NCBI RefSeq assembly: GCF_900457465.1
Contig: NZ_UAUU01000011.1
Span: 1,798,001 to 1,862,000 of the forward strand
Direction: 5' to 3'
Length of the DNA stretch: 64,000 bases
Source of the DNA: Sphingobacterium multivorum
GTDB lineage: Bacteria; Bacteroidota; Bacteroidia; Sphingobacteriales; Sphingobacteriaceae
In this document: one piece after another, positions 1 through 8,556 of the stretch
How the letters are laid out: every line of letters begins with the position of its first letter
Numbering within the stretch: the stretch's first letter is position 1
The notes under the pieces: model-generated
What the model was told of the DNA's origin: nothing
What the model saw: the letters and a program-made list of their open reading frames with translations, nothing else
Databases searched by the model: none
Translations under genes and position numbers: made by a program

Positions 1-1754
1 CCAATTTGTCCAATTCCTGCATGTAGCGATCCATGTTATTCATAGGTGGCACCTTCAGGACCTGTTACATTGACGGAGATGTTACTTCTGTCATCATAAG
101 GCGCTGTTTCCTTTTTAATGGAGGAGAAAAGGATACCAATAATGATAAACATAGGATCAGAATTGGAAAGGCTTATCCATTTGAATTTCATAAATTTTCC
201 AGAGCCTTGGCATAACCTTTATTCATTTTGACAAACATGGGTTCTGTCCAATCGTAAAACTTCGTCTTTTTGTGGCCACCACCTTTGATCAGATAAGCGT
301 TGAGCATCGGTGTAAGGGTGAGGGAAACAAATGCCGAAACCAATACGGCCGAGGCGATGACGACACCAAATTCCCGGAACAGCCTTCCCACAAAGCCCTG
401 AAGAAATATAACCGGTAAAAATACCGCTGCAAGTGTAATTGAAATGGAAATAACAGCGAAGAATATTTCCTTAGACCCTTTTAGCGCGGCTTCAATTGGA
501 GACATTCCTTCTTCAACTTTCTTGAAGATATTTTCGGTAACAACGATCCGTCGTCGACGACAAGCCCCGTCGCGAGTACAATAGCGAGTAGCGTCAGTAC
601 ATTGATGGAAAAACCAAAAATATACATAATAAAGAATGTCGCAATCAAGGATACCGGAATATCCAATAACGGACGTAACGCTATGCCCCAGTCGCGAAAG
701 AAAAAATAAATAATTAGAGTGACCAGTATGATCGAAATCAGGAGTGTCTCGGCGACTTCTTCAACTGATTTTTTGATGAATGTCGTATTATCAGAAGCGA
801 TGTTGAGTATAATATCCTGCGGCAGATCTTCTTTGATCTGATCGAGCATTTTATAAAAATTGTTGGCAATATCAAGGTAATTTGTCCCCGGTTGCGGAAT
901 AATGGCAATACCGACCAGCTGTTTACCATTACTCACCATTTTTGTTTCGAGATTCTCAGCGTCTATTTCGGCCCGACCAATATCGGTAAACTTGACGATA
1001 CGGCTGCTGTCGGCTTTTAGAATGATGTTGTTGAATTGCTCGGGGTAGACAGATTGCCTATAGTTTTTACGGTGAGCTCGGTTGTGTTTCCGACAATTTT
1101 TCCCGAAGGTAATTCAACATTCTGATTATTTAATGCTGTACGAATATCTGAAGCCGTGATACCATAGGCAGCCATACGGTCGGGATTGAGCCATAGCCGC
1201 ATGGCGTAACGTTTTTGGCCATAGATCTGTGTGCTGCTGACGCCGGGGATGGTTTGTAACCTTTCAGAAATCACATTTTCGGCGTAGTCGCTCAGCGACA
1301 GTTTGTCGCGTGTCTCACTTTGCAATGTCAACGTAATAATGGGATCGGAATCCGCATCGGCTTTGGATACCACCGGTGGAGCATCAATATCCTGTGGTAG
1401 GCTTCGGACGGCTTGGGATACTTTATCCCGGACATCATTTGCGGCTTCCTCCAGGTTCTTTTTTAAATCAAACTCGATGGTAATATTGCTGGATCCCTGG
1501 TTACTCGAAGAAGAGATGTTACGAATACCATCGATCGAGTTTATGGCCTTCTCTAGTGGCTCGGTAATCTGAGATTCAATGATATCAGGATTGGCACCGG
1601 CATAATTTGTTCTGACAGAAACAATGGCGGGGTCAATGGAGGGGTATTCGCGTACGCCCAGAAAACTAAAACCAATATAGCCAAACAAGATGATGGTAAT
1701 ATTGACGACAATAGTTAAAACAGGGCGTTTAATAAAAACTGCAGATAAATTCAT
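1..1754 (-). CDS. RND (HAE1/AcrB family) efflux permease, partial and frameshifted
   Basis: Inner-membrane proton-driven pump subunit of a tripartite efflux system. The N-terminus shows a first membrane helix after a short MNLSAVFIKRP start, the porter-domain hallmark REYPSIDP, and further in the TM4 proton-relay pair in GLVVDD followed by a downstream TM segment with FLQGFVGRLFREFG. The 3' end runs off the window. Reading frame is lost at about 1040 (one G missing before the codons for EQFNN), about 550 (one base missing after VVDD), twice or more between 110 and 200, and at about 40 (extra a before MDRYMQELDKL). Each break is repaired by one base and recovers family-typical residues, so I read this as one intact gene with sequence errors rather than a decayed one. 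The ATG at 1754 is preferred over the TTG six bases upstream; it lies 6 bases after the membrane fusion protein stop, so the two form an operon. Substrate cannot be told. Confidence 0.88.
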
Positions 1755-1760
1755 GTACAA

Positions 1761-2822
1761 CTAGTTAGCTAATGATACCTTAACTTTTGCTCCATCTTTT
1801 AAAGACAGAACGCCCGTGGTTAAAACGGTGTCGCCGGCACTGATGCCAGATAGAATAACGATGTCCTTGTCGGTACGTGCACCTGTTTCAACCTTCACTT
1901 CCTTGGCGAGGCCGTGCTGTAGTACAAAGACCTTCTTTCCGTCCTGTACGGGAACAATAGCTTCTGTAGGAATGGATATCGCATCGTTTTCCACTTCGAT
2001 CGGCACAATAACGTTAACAAAGGATCCGACTTTCAATTTGCCCTGATCGTTCGTCGCTCTGGCGCGGACAGTGAGTGTTCTGGTGTTAAGTGATACTTGT
2101 GGTTCAATAGCGTAAATGTTTGCTGTAATGATCGTTGGGTCGTTGGCTACACTGAACTCAATGGGCATATTTATTTTAACTATATTGCTGTATTTTTCGG
2201 GCACTGCAAAAGTAACTTTGACAAGATTGTCCTTCACTAAATTTGTAATCAGGGTACTGGATGAGACAATGGCACCTACGGAAATGTTCCGAAGTCCAAT
2301 CATGCCACTAAAAGGGGCGCGGATGGTTGTTTTGGATATTTGTGCCTGAATCAACTGGATCTGTGCTAAGGAGGTTTTTAAGGCTGCACTGGCAATATCA
2401 AACTCTTCCTGACTGATTGCTCCTTTTTGCAACAGCAGTTTGGCCCGACGTTCATTTTCGGCATTCAGCTGATTTGTTGTTTGCGCTTGTCTTAATTGTG
2501 CCTGCAGCTCAATATCATCGATCTTGATCAAGGGCTCGCCCTGTTTGATGCGCTGTCCTTCAGAGAAATAGATTTTGGTGATTCGACCACTTACTTCACT
2601 TCTGATTTCAACCTGCTCTTCTGCGTCAATGCTTCCCGAGAGATTAATGGATCTATCGGCGACGGAAGATTTGGCAATGATAGCCTGTGCGGGGACGGGC
2701 ATATCTTTTTTTCCATTGGGCTTATCAGCTTCTTTTTTATCTTTTTTAGCAGTTATCAGAAAGTATCCACCTCCAAACACAGCACAGGCCAAAAGGAGGT
2801 AAATGATCGATTTTTTATTCAT
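1761..2822 (-). CDS. RND efflux membrane fusion protein (AcrA/HlyD-like)
   Basis: Periplasmic adaptor linking the downstream permease to an outer-membrane channel. 353 residues, the usual length. One N-terminal membrane anchor (residues about 5-22), then a lipoyl/barrel-sandwich half (EEQVEIRSEVSGRI, about 70-85), a helical hairpin rich in Gln/Ala (about 110-165), the second lipoyl half (TIRAPFSGMIG, about 167-177), a beta-barrel domain and a membrane-proximal domain ending with KVKVSLAN. No lipobox Cys is seen, so anchoring is by the TM segment. First gene of a two-gene unit with the permease; no TolC-like gene lies in the window. The reading frame is intact, in contrast to its partner. Confidence 0.93.
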   Translation of the reverse strand: MNKKSIIYLLLACAVFGGGYFLITAKKDKKEADKPNGKKDMPVPAQAIIAKSSVADRSINLSGSIDAEEQVEIRSEVSGRITKIYFSEGQRIKQGEPLIKIDDIELQAQLRQAQTTNQLNAENERRAKLLLQKGAISQEEFDIASAALKTSLAQIQLIQAQISKTTIRAPFSGMIGLRNISVGAIVSSSTLITNLVKDNLVKVTFAVPEKYSNIVKINMPIEFSVANDPTIITANIYAIEPQVSLNTRTLTVRARATNDQGKLKVGSFVNVIVPIEVENDAISIPTEAIVPVQDGKKVFVLQHGLAKEVKVETGARTDKDIVILSGISAGDTVLTTGVLSLKDGAKVKVSLAN

Positions 2823-2974
2823 ACGATATAGTCTCTTATGTACTTTTTACATTTAACAGGTAAATATAGGTTTATTATTATGCCGATATCAGTTGTCAAA
2901 AGGATTTTACAATACCACGAAAACTTTGCAAATGGACAGCGAAATGGACGAGCGCGAATGGTTGGAAATAAAAA

Positions 2975-2998
2975 AAGCTAGAAATAACTTTCTAGCTT
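2975..2998 (-). terminator. Terminator of thx
   Basis: Perfect 10-bp inverted repeat AAGCTAGAAA / TTTCTAGCTT with a 4-base loop, followed on the minus strand by a run of T. It lies 9 bases after the thx stop codon. The rest of 2823-2974 holds no recognisable gene. Confidence 0.85.
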
Positions 2999-3006
2999 CC
3001 TGTTTA

Positions 3007-3159
3007 CTATTTCTTTGATTTTGCTTTTGGTTGGACTTCTTTTGGAGCCTCTTGTTTTACTTCCGCCTTGATTGCAGTTTTCGATACATGTGGTCTTCTT
3101 TTTCCAAAAGAACCATTCGATATTTTTCCTCTTCTGGTCTTGATGTCACCTTTTCCCAT
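3007..3159 (-). CDS. 30S ribosomal protein Thx (bS31)
   Basis: Fifty-residue, very basic protein starting MGKGDIKTRRGKI and continuing with SNGSFGKRRPH. The MGKGDxKTRRGKI-x-GS-GKRR block is the signature of the Bacteroidota/Thermus small-subunit protein Thx, which sits in the head of the 30S subunit. The C-terminal half (about 28-50) is a Lys/Ala/Glu/Pro-rich tail. It is monocistronic: a promoter-like pair lies 42-72 bases upstream and a strong hairpin terminator directly follows. Identification rests on the N-terminal motif; easy to miss because of its size. Confidence 0.9.
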   Translation of the reverse strand: MGKGDIKTRRGKISNGSFGKRRPHVSKTAIKAEVKQEAPKEVQPKAKSKK

Positions 3160-3200
3160 AGTGTGAAATATTTTGGTTTTAACAAATTTTATTAATTACC

Positions 3201-3231
3201 TAAATATACCACATTCTTTTTAGATATTCAA
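3201..3231 (-). promoter_or_regulatory. Promoter of thx
   Basis: Minus strand TTG-n20-TATATTTA, one base from the Bacteroidota consensus -7 element TAnnTTTG. Places the start of transcription roughly 35-40 bases before the thx ATG. Confidence 0.5.
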
Positions 3232-3242
3232 TTTGTTCATTT

Positions 3243-3845
3243 TTAAATGATTGGAAAAATACGTTTTTGAACAGTTATGGTGAAATTTTGGTTAATGGTG
3301 TCGAAAAATAAATTATTGACCGGCTTGTTTTCGGCGACCAAATAGGGGATCTCTACTATTTTGTTCTTTAACTTGAGACGGTAGTAGCCGTATAATAAAC
3401 CTTTGGTCGTTTGAATTGATTCGATTTTCTGAACGGCTTCTATGTCCTTAAACATGTTAAAAGCATAATTTTCTCCTTTGAGCTGTTCAATAAAAACTTC
3501 ATTGGTTTTGGCATTGTACCAGATTTGCTGGCTTTTGAGCTTACTAAAGTGGTTGTTGAACAGAAAAAGATAACCCAGCAGGAAAAAGGCAATCGGAAGC
3601 AGGAACAGGACAATTTTTATCTTCATGAACAGCAAGACGGTGATCAAAATGAGGACAACCCCCATCATGGCGTTGGAAACGCTCTTCTTTAGATTTGCCT
3701 GGATGACCGGAGATGAAGCTTCAATCAACTGAAAACCTGATTTCAAATTTCTGGACATATCCTCGGTAAACCCAAATAGATTGAATTTTTTGCGTATCAT
3801 CAGATAAGCAATAAGAATAATAAGTCCAATGATCAAAAACCGCAT
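3243..3845 (-). CDS. Hypothetical membrane protein (200 aa)
   Basis: No family recognised. The sequence shows an N-terminal hydrophobic helix (about 2-17), a cytosol-compatible linker with FGFTEDMSRNLKSGF, then two hydrophobic stretches back to back (about 62-79 and 80-97), and a soluble C-terminal half of about 100 residues with alternating beta-like hydrophobic pattern ending KRIFPII. The layout resembles small membrane proteins with a PH-like soluble tail, but this is only an impression. It stops 83 bases upstream of thx and starts 6 bases after the panB stop, so it is probably co-transcribed with panB. Confidence 0.7.
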   Translation of the reverse strand: MRFLIIGLIILIAYLMIRKKFNLFGFTEDMSRNLKSGFQLIEASSPVIQANLKKSVSNAMMGVVLILITVLLFMKIKIVLFLLPIAFFLLGYLFLFNNHFSKLKSQQIWYNAKTNEVFIEQLKGENYAFNMFKDIEAVQKIESIQTTKGLLYGYYRLKLKNKIVEIPYLVAENKPVNNLFFDTINQNFTITVQKRIFPII

Positions 3846-3851
3846 ATTTTT

Positions 3852-4667
3852 CTAATATTGTTCGTCTTCGTTCGGATACTGTACCGCTTTTACTTCGGCC
3901 ACATAATGAGCTACTGCAGTTGTGATCTGTTCGTGCAAATTAGCGAAATGACGCATAAATTTTGGTTTGAAATCAGCATTCATACCCAGCATATCGTTAA
4001 CCACAAGGACTTGTCCATCGCAATCCGGTCCAGCTCCAATACCAACTGTCGGAATCACCAATTTTTCGGTAACTGTTTTAGCTAATTTTGCAGGTATCTT
4101 TTCCAAAACAATGGCAAAACAGCCCGCCTCCTGTAAAGCGAGGGCATCGTCTATTAATTTAGCGGCTTCTTGTTCTTCTTTCGCCCGCACACCAAAAATT
4201 TCCAAATTTATTGATGGATTGGGGAGTCAAGCCCAGGTGTCCACATACAGGGATGCCTCCGGCAATGATTTTTTTGATGTTTTCGATGATTTCAAGACCT
4301 CCTTCTAGTTTCAATGCGTGCGCTCCTGATTCTTTCATCATGCGTACAGCTGCATTGTAAGCCTCATTGGCGGAGCCCTGATAAGATCCAAATGGCAAAT
4401 CTGCCAATACCATGGCACGTTCGGTACTCTAGCAACGGCAGCGGCATGGTAGATCATATTATCTAGGGTGATAGGCAAGGTAGTTTCGTAGCCAGCGAAT
4501 ACGTTAGCAGCAGAATCTCCAATTAAAATAACGTCAACACCGGCTTGATCGACCATTTTGGCCATGGAGTAATCATAGCTTGTAAGCATAGAAATCTTTT
4601 CCTGACGTTCTTTCATAGCTTGCAGCATTGCTGTGCTTACTCGTTTCATTTCTTTGTTTACAGACAT
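3852..4667 (-). CDS. panB: 3-methyl-2-oxobutanoate hydroxymethyltransferase (PanB), two frameshifts
   Basis: First step of pantothenate synthesis: transfers a hydroxymethyl group from methylene-tetrahydrofolate to 2-oxoisovalerate to give ketopantoate. A TIM-barrel with family motifs in order: KISMLTSYDYSMAK (about 24-37), the metal-binding LIGDSAANV, PITLDNMIYH, LPFGSY, catalytic-region HALKLEGG, and GHLGLTPQS. The frame breaks at about 4424 (one a missing; repair gives ARVTERAMVLADLPFG) and at about 4203 (one extra a; repair gives KFGIFGVRAKEE). After both corrections the gene is 272 codons, the usual length. Divergent from the pseudouridine synthase; no panC or panD nearby. Confidence 0.93.
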
Positions 4668-4687
4668 CTTAACTTATATTGTGTGTT

Positions 4688-4719
4688 CAAAAGTAAGCTT
4701 TTTATCATACATTGACCAA
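4688..4719 (-). promoter_or_regulatory. Promoter of panB
   Basis: Minus strand TTG-n21-TACTTTTG. The -7 element is a perfect TAnnTTTG and ends 20 bases before the panB ATG. Confidence 0.6.
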
Positions 4720-4738
4720 TATTCTGCCTTGTGTTTTG

Positions 4739-4747
4739 TATTTTTTG
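4739..4747 (+). promoter_or_regulatory. -7 element abutting the pseudouridine synthase start
   Basis: TATTTTTTG, a TAnnTTTG-like box with one extra T, ends 4 bases before the ATG at 4752. Transcription would begin at or next to the start codon. No clear -33 TTTG at the expected distance. Confidence 0.4.
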
Positions 4748-4751
4748 CAGA

Positions 4752-5497
4752 ATGATACAAAATGAGACTCGTCTATTTAAATTCCCCAAATTTTCAGAAT
4801 TAATCATCCATGAGGATGAAAATTTGATCGTTATCAATAAACCGCCGTTTGTCGCTTCGTTAGATGAAACGTGAGGGAGGGGAGGTCAATATTCTTCGTT
4901 TGGCGAAGAAATATCATCCTGATGCACAGGTGTGCCACCGCCTGGATAAAGAGACCTCGGGTATTTTACTAATTGCAAAAAATCCAGAAACATACCGTAC
5001 AATCTCCATTGCATTTGAAAAAAGAAAAGTGAATAAGGTTTATCATGCGGTCATAGGAGGTACACATACTTTTCAGGACTTGCTTGTCGATTTACCCATC
5101 TTGAACCAGGGCAATAAAAACGTATCTATTGACCGTGCAAACGGTAAACCGGCCGAGACCATCTTCAATTCGATCAAATACTATAAGAATTATACTTTGG
5201 TGGAATGTAAACCTATTACAGGACGTATGCACCAAATCCGTATTCACCTCGCGACACAACATGCCGCTATCGTGGGGGATGATATGTATCGCGGTAAACC
5301 TGTGTATTTGTCCCAAATTAAGAAAAGGGGATATACATTGTCCAAAGATGAAGAGGAGCAGCCTATTATGAAACGTTTTGCGCTCCATTCAAAAACAGGT
5401 TGAATTTGAGTTGAATGGAGTTAAGATGGCTTTTGAGGCACCTTATCCAAAGGATTTTGCGACCTTATTGAAGCTGTTGGATAAGTTCGATGCTTAA
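4752..5497 (+). CDS. RluA-family pseudouridine synthase, two frameshifts
   Basis: Isomerises uridine to pseudouridine in ribosomal or transfer RNA; target not predictable. The N-terminus has the IIHEDENLIVINKPPF strand typical of RluA/RsuA proteins, followed by the catalytic block CHRLDKETSGIL (Asp is the nucleophile) and the RMHQIRIHLA motif. Frame breaks at about 4868 (extra a; repair joins SLDEREGGEVN) and about 5392 (extra a; repair joins FALHSKQVEFELNG). Corrected length 248 codons. ATG at 4752 is chosen because it opens the conserved first strand. No S4 domain is present. Divergent from panB, followed by a tlpA-like gene 15 bases on. Confidence 0.88.
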
Positions 5498-5512
5498 TAC
5501 CGGGATTGCCTA

Positions 5513-6110
5513 ATGAGTCCAAAGACAAGAAACATCATCGGAAACGTTGTATTTGTACTGCTCATCGTTTTTGATCTGGCCAACAAGTAGAAGTTATTTT
5601 CAGCAATTTTTAATGAAACTGGGTTTTTTCAACCCTAAACTGGAGCTTGTTTCAGCCACTAAAGAATCCGACAGGCGGGCTCCAGAGACTTCATTGAATC
5701 ATGTCTCCTTTGTCAATTCGCGGGGAGAAACAATCGAGGTGGCGGATCTGAAGGGAAAAGTGGTCTTTATTAATTTTTGGGCAACCTGGTGTGCTCCCTG
5801 TCGTGCCGAAATGCCTTCGATCAATGTACTCTATGAGCGGTATAAAGATGACCCAAATATGGTGTTTTTAATTGTGGAGATTGAAGGCGACAGGGCTAAG
5901 GCTGAGGCTTTCATGAAAGAACAGCAGTTGACCCTGCCAATTAGTTTTCCAAATAGTGATATTCCAAAAGAATGGCTCTCGGGACCGATTCCATCAACGG
6001 TGATATTGGACAAAGCGGGTAAGATCGCGACACGGCATGAAGGTATGGCGGATTATTCAAGTCCGGATGTAGGCAAATTTATGCAAGATTTAATCAATAA
6101 TAATTTTTAA
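5513..6110 (+). CDS. TlpA-like membrane-anchored thioredoxin, one frameshift
   Basis: Periplasm-facing disulfide reductase of the TlpA/ResA group. N-terminal signal anchor (NVVFVLLIV), then a thioredoxin fold with VVFINFWATWCAPCRAEMPS, where WCAPC is the redox-active CxxC, and the cis-Pro region SGPIPSTVILD. The frame breaks in a T run at about 5567-5571 inside the anchor; removing one T joins LLIV to LIWPTSRSYFQQF. Corrected length 199 codons. Likely role is keeping cysteines reduced for cytochrome c maturation or general periplasmic thiol exchange, inferred from the family only. Sits 16 bases upstream of pyrF. Confidence 0.85.
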
Positions 6111-6126
6111 GATCTCTAAATATAGT

Positions 6127-6963
6127 ATGACAAGAGCAGAACTTATTCATCAAATAAAAGCGAAACGCTCATTTCTATGTGTCGGACTCGATACAGACCT
6201 CACCAAAATCCCGGAGCATCTTTTAGATGATGAGGATCCGATCTATAGCTTTAATAAGGCTATCATAGATGCAACAGCTGATTTATGTGTTGCCTATAAG
6301 CCTAATATTGCGTTTTATGAATGTTATGGCATTAAAGGCTGGCAGTCGCTTCAAAAAACCTGGGCTGCGTTGCCAAAGGATTGTTTCAGTATTGCTGACG
6401 CAAAAAGGGGCGATATCGGTAATACGTCGGGACGTTATGCGATGGCATTTTTTGATGAAAAGACGTCTGGACTTGGATTTGATAGTATTACTATCGCACC
6501 TTATATGGGGAAGGACTCGGTGACACCATTTTTGGATTTTAACGATAAATGGGCAATCGTACTTGCGTTGACATCGAATGAAGGTAGCCTGGACTTTCAA
6601 AATTTTGAAAACAAAGAAGGATTGCAATTGTTCGAACAGGTGATCGATAAAGTCAATACTTGGGGTACACCTGACAATTTGATGTATGTGGTCGGAGCAA
6701 CACGTGGGGAGGGCTTTATTAAAATTAGAGAACATGCACCAGATCATTTTTTATTGGTTCCAGGAGTGGGGGCACAAGGCGGCTCGCTTGAAGATGTTTG
6801 TAAATTTGGTATGAACAAAGATTGCGGGCTTTTAGTAAACAGCACAAGGGGAATTATCTATGCCTCAAACGGACGTGATTTCGCTGAAAGGGCACGGGAG
6901 GAAGCGCTGATTCTACAGAAAGAAATGGAAGTAGAACTATTAAAAGCAGGCATTATTTCCTGA
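6127..6963 (+). CDS. pyrF: Orotidine 5'-phosphate decarboxylase
   Basis: Last step of UMP synthesis, decarboxylating OMP. 278 residues with the type-2 (long) pyrF pattern: FLCVGLDTDLTKIP at the N-terminus, the catalytic Lys/Asp block DAKRGDIGNT at about 94-103, IAPYMGKDSV and the phosphate-binding VPGVGAQGG near the C-terminus. Reading frame is intact. Follows the tlpA-like gene closely; guaA after it has its own promoter, so pyrimidine and purine genes sit side by side without being one unit. Confidence 0.95.
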   Translation: MTRAELIHQIKAKRSFLCVGLDTDLTKIPEHLLDDEDPIYSFNKAIIDATADLCVAYKPNIAFYECYGIKGWQSLQKTWAALPKDCFSIADAKRGDIGNTSGRYAMAFFDEKTSGLGFDSITIAPYMGKDSVTPFLDFNDKWAIVLALTSNEGSLDFQNFENKEGLQLFEQVIDKVNTWGTPDNLMYVVGATRGEGFIKIREHAPDHFLLVPGVGAQGGSLEDVCKFGMNKDCGLLVNSTRGIIYASNGRDFAERAREEALILQKEMEVELLKAGIIS

Positions 6964-6970
6964 TTTGACA

Positions 6971-7001
6971 TTTAATAATTCATTCGTAATACTTACCTTT
7001 G
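6971..7001 (+). promoter_or_regulatory. Promoter of guaA, near-leaderless
   Basis: TTTA-n19-TACCTTTG. The -7 box is a perfect TAnnTTTG and ends only 4 bases before the guaA ATG, so the predicted transcript starts at or within a base or two of the start codon. Confidence 0.55.
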
Positions 7002-7005
7002 CAGC

Positions 7006-8556
7006 ATGCCAGAAAAAATTATAATTCTAGACTTCGGGTCTCAATACACACAGTTAATCGCTAGACGTGTCAGAGAACTAAATGTGTATTGTGAGATACA
7101 CCCGTTCAATAAATTGCCAGATTTTGACGATACCGTAAAAGGTGTTATCTTTTCGGGAAGTCCTTATTCTGTTAGACAAGAAGATGCACCGCAAATTGAT
7201 TTTGTTGCTATTCAGGATCGTTTCCCACTTTTAGGAGTTTGTTACGGAGCGCAATACATTGCTCAAAAATCAGGAGGTGAAGTGTTGCCATCTGAAATTC
7301 GTGAATATGGTCGTGCAAATCTGCAGTTTGTCAATAGCGAGAATGAATTATTGGCAGGAGTACCCATTCAATCGCAGGTATGGATGTCACATGGAGACAC
7401 CATCAAAGAAGTTCCTGCAAATTTTGATATTATTGCAAGTACGGATAAAGTGCGCGTTGCAGCTTATCAAGTAAAAGGCACCCGTACCTATGGTATACAA
7501 TTCCATCCGGAAGTAACACACAGTACAGATGGTGCTATCTTATTAAAAAACTTTGTTGTAAACATTTGTGGTTGTGCACAGGATTGGACACCAGACGCAT
7601 TTGTTGAAACAACAGTATCCGCTTTGAAAGAACAATTGGGTGACGATCACGTTATCATGGCTTTGTCAGGGGGCGTAGATTCGACAGTAGCAGCGGTATT
7701 GTTGCACCAAGCAATTGGAAAAAATTTACATTGTATTTTCGTAGATCATGGTCTGCTTCGTAAAGATGAATACGAGCAGGTATTGGATTCTTACAAAAAT
7801 ATGGGGTTAAATATTAAAGGAATAAATGCCAAAGATTTATTTTATGGTAGATTAGCTGGGATCTCTGAACCAGAAGAGAAACGCAAAATCATTGGTAATT
7901 CATTTATTGATGTTTTTGATGAAGCTGCAAAAGAAATCCAAAAGGAATTACCTGAGGGAATTGAAGCGAAATGGTTGGGACAAGGCACAATTTACCCCGA
8001 TATTATCGAGTCGGTTTCAGTGAAAGGACCTTCAGCAACAATCAAATCACACCATAACGTTGGTGGTTTACCTGATTTTATGAAATTGAAAGTCGTAGAA
8101 CCACTTAAAACGTTGTTTAAAGATGAAGTAAGAAGAGTAGGAAAAGCTTTAGAAGTGGATCAGGCAATTTTAGGCAGACATCCCTTCCCTGGACCAGGTT
8201 TGGCAATTCGTATTTTAGGTGATATTACGCCTGAGCGTGTACGTATTGTACAAGAGGCTGATGCGATCTTTATCAATAACCTGAAGGAAGCTGGCTGGTA
8301 CGATAAAGTATGGCAAGCTGGTACAATTTTCTTGCCAGTGCGTTCTGTAGGCGTGATGGGTGACGAGCGTACTTACGAGCATGTTGTTAGCTTACGTGCA
8401 GTTGGTTCTCTTGATGGAATGACTGCGGATTGGATACATTTACCATATGACCTGTTGGCAAAAATTTCAAATGAAATTATCAACCATGTGAAAGGAATAA
8501 ACAGAGTTGTATATGATATCAGTTCAAAACCGCCCGCTACAATTGAGTGGGAATAA
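7006..8556 (+). CDS. guaA: GMP synthase (glutamine-hydrolysing)
   Basis: Converts XMP to GMP using glutamine-derived ammonia and ATP. 516 residues. Class I amidotransferase domain first: oxyanion region FSGSPYSV, nucleophile Cys79 in LLGVCYGAQ and the His/Glu pair in GIQFHPEV. The ATP pyrophosphatase domain follows with P-loop LSGGVDSTV at about 220, and the dimerisation domain contains GRHPFPGPGLAIR and ends SKPPATIEWE, the universal GuaA C-terminus. Intact. The next gene overlaps its last 44 bases. Confidence 0.98.
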   Translation: MPEKIIILDFGSQYTQLIARRVRELNVYCEIHPFNKLPDFDDTVKGVIFSGSPYSVRQEDAPQIDFVAIQDRFPLLGVCYGAQYIAQKSGGEVLPSEIREYGRANLQFVNSENELLAGVPIQSQVWMSHGDTIKEVPANFDIIASTDKVRVAAYQVKGTRTYGIQFHPEVTHSTDGAILLKNFVVNICGCAQDWTPDAFVETTVSALKEQLGDDHVIMALSGGVDSTVAAVLLHQAIGKNLHCIFVDHGLLRKDEYEQVLDSYKNMGLNIKGINAKDLFYGRLAGISEPEEKRKIIGNSFIDVFDEAAKEIQKELPEGIEAKWLGQGTIYPDIIESVSVKGPSATIKSHHNVGGLPDFMKLKVVEPLKTLFKDEVRRVGKALEVDQAILGRHPFPGPGLAIRILGDITPERVRIVQEADAIFINNLKEAGWYDKVWQAGTIFLPVRSVGVMGDERTYEHVVSLRAVGSLDGMTADWIHLPYDLLAKISNEIINHVKGINRVVYDISSKPPATIEWE

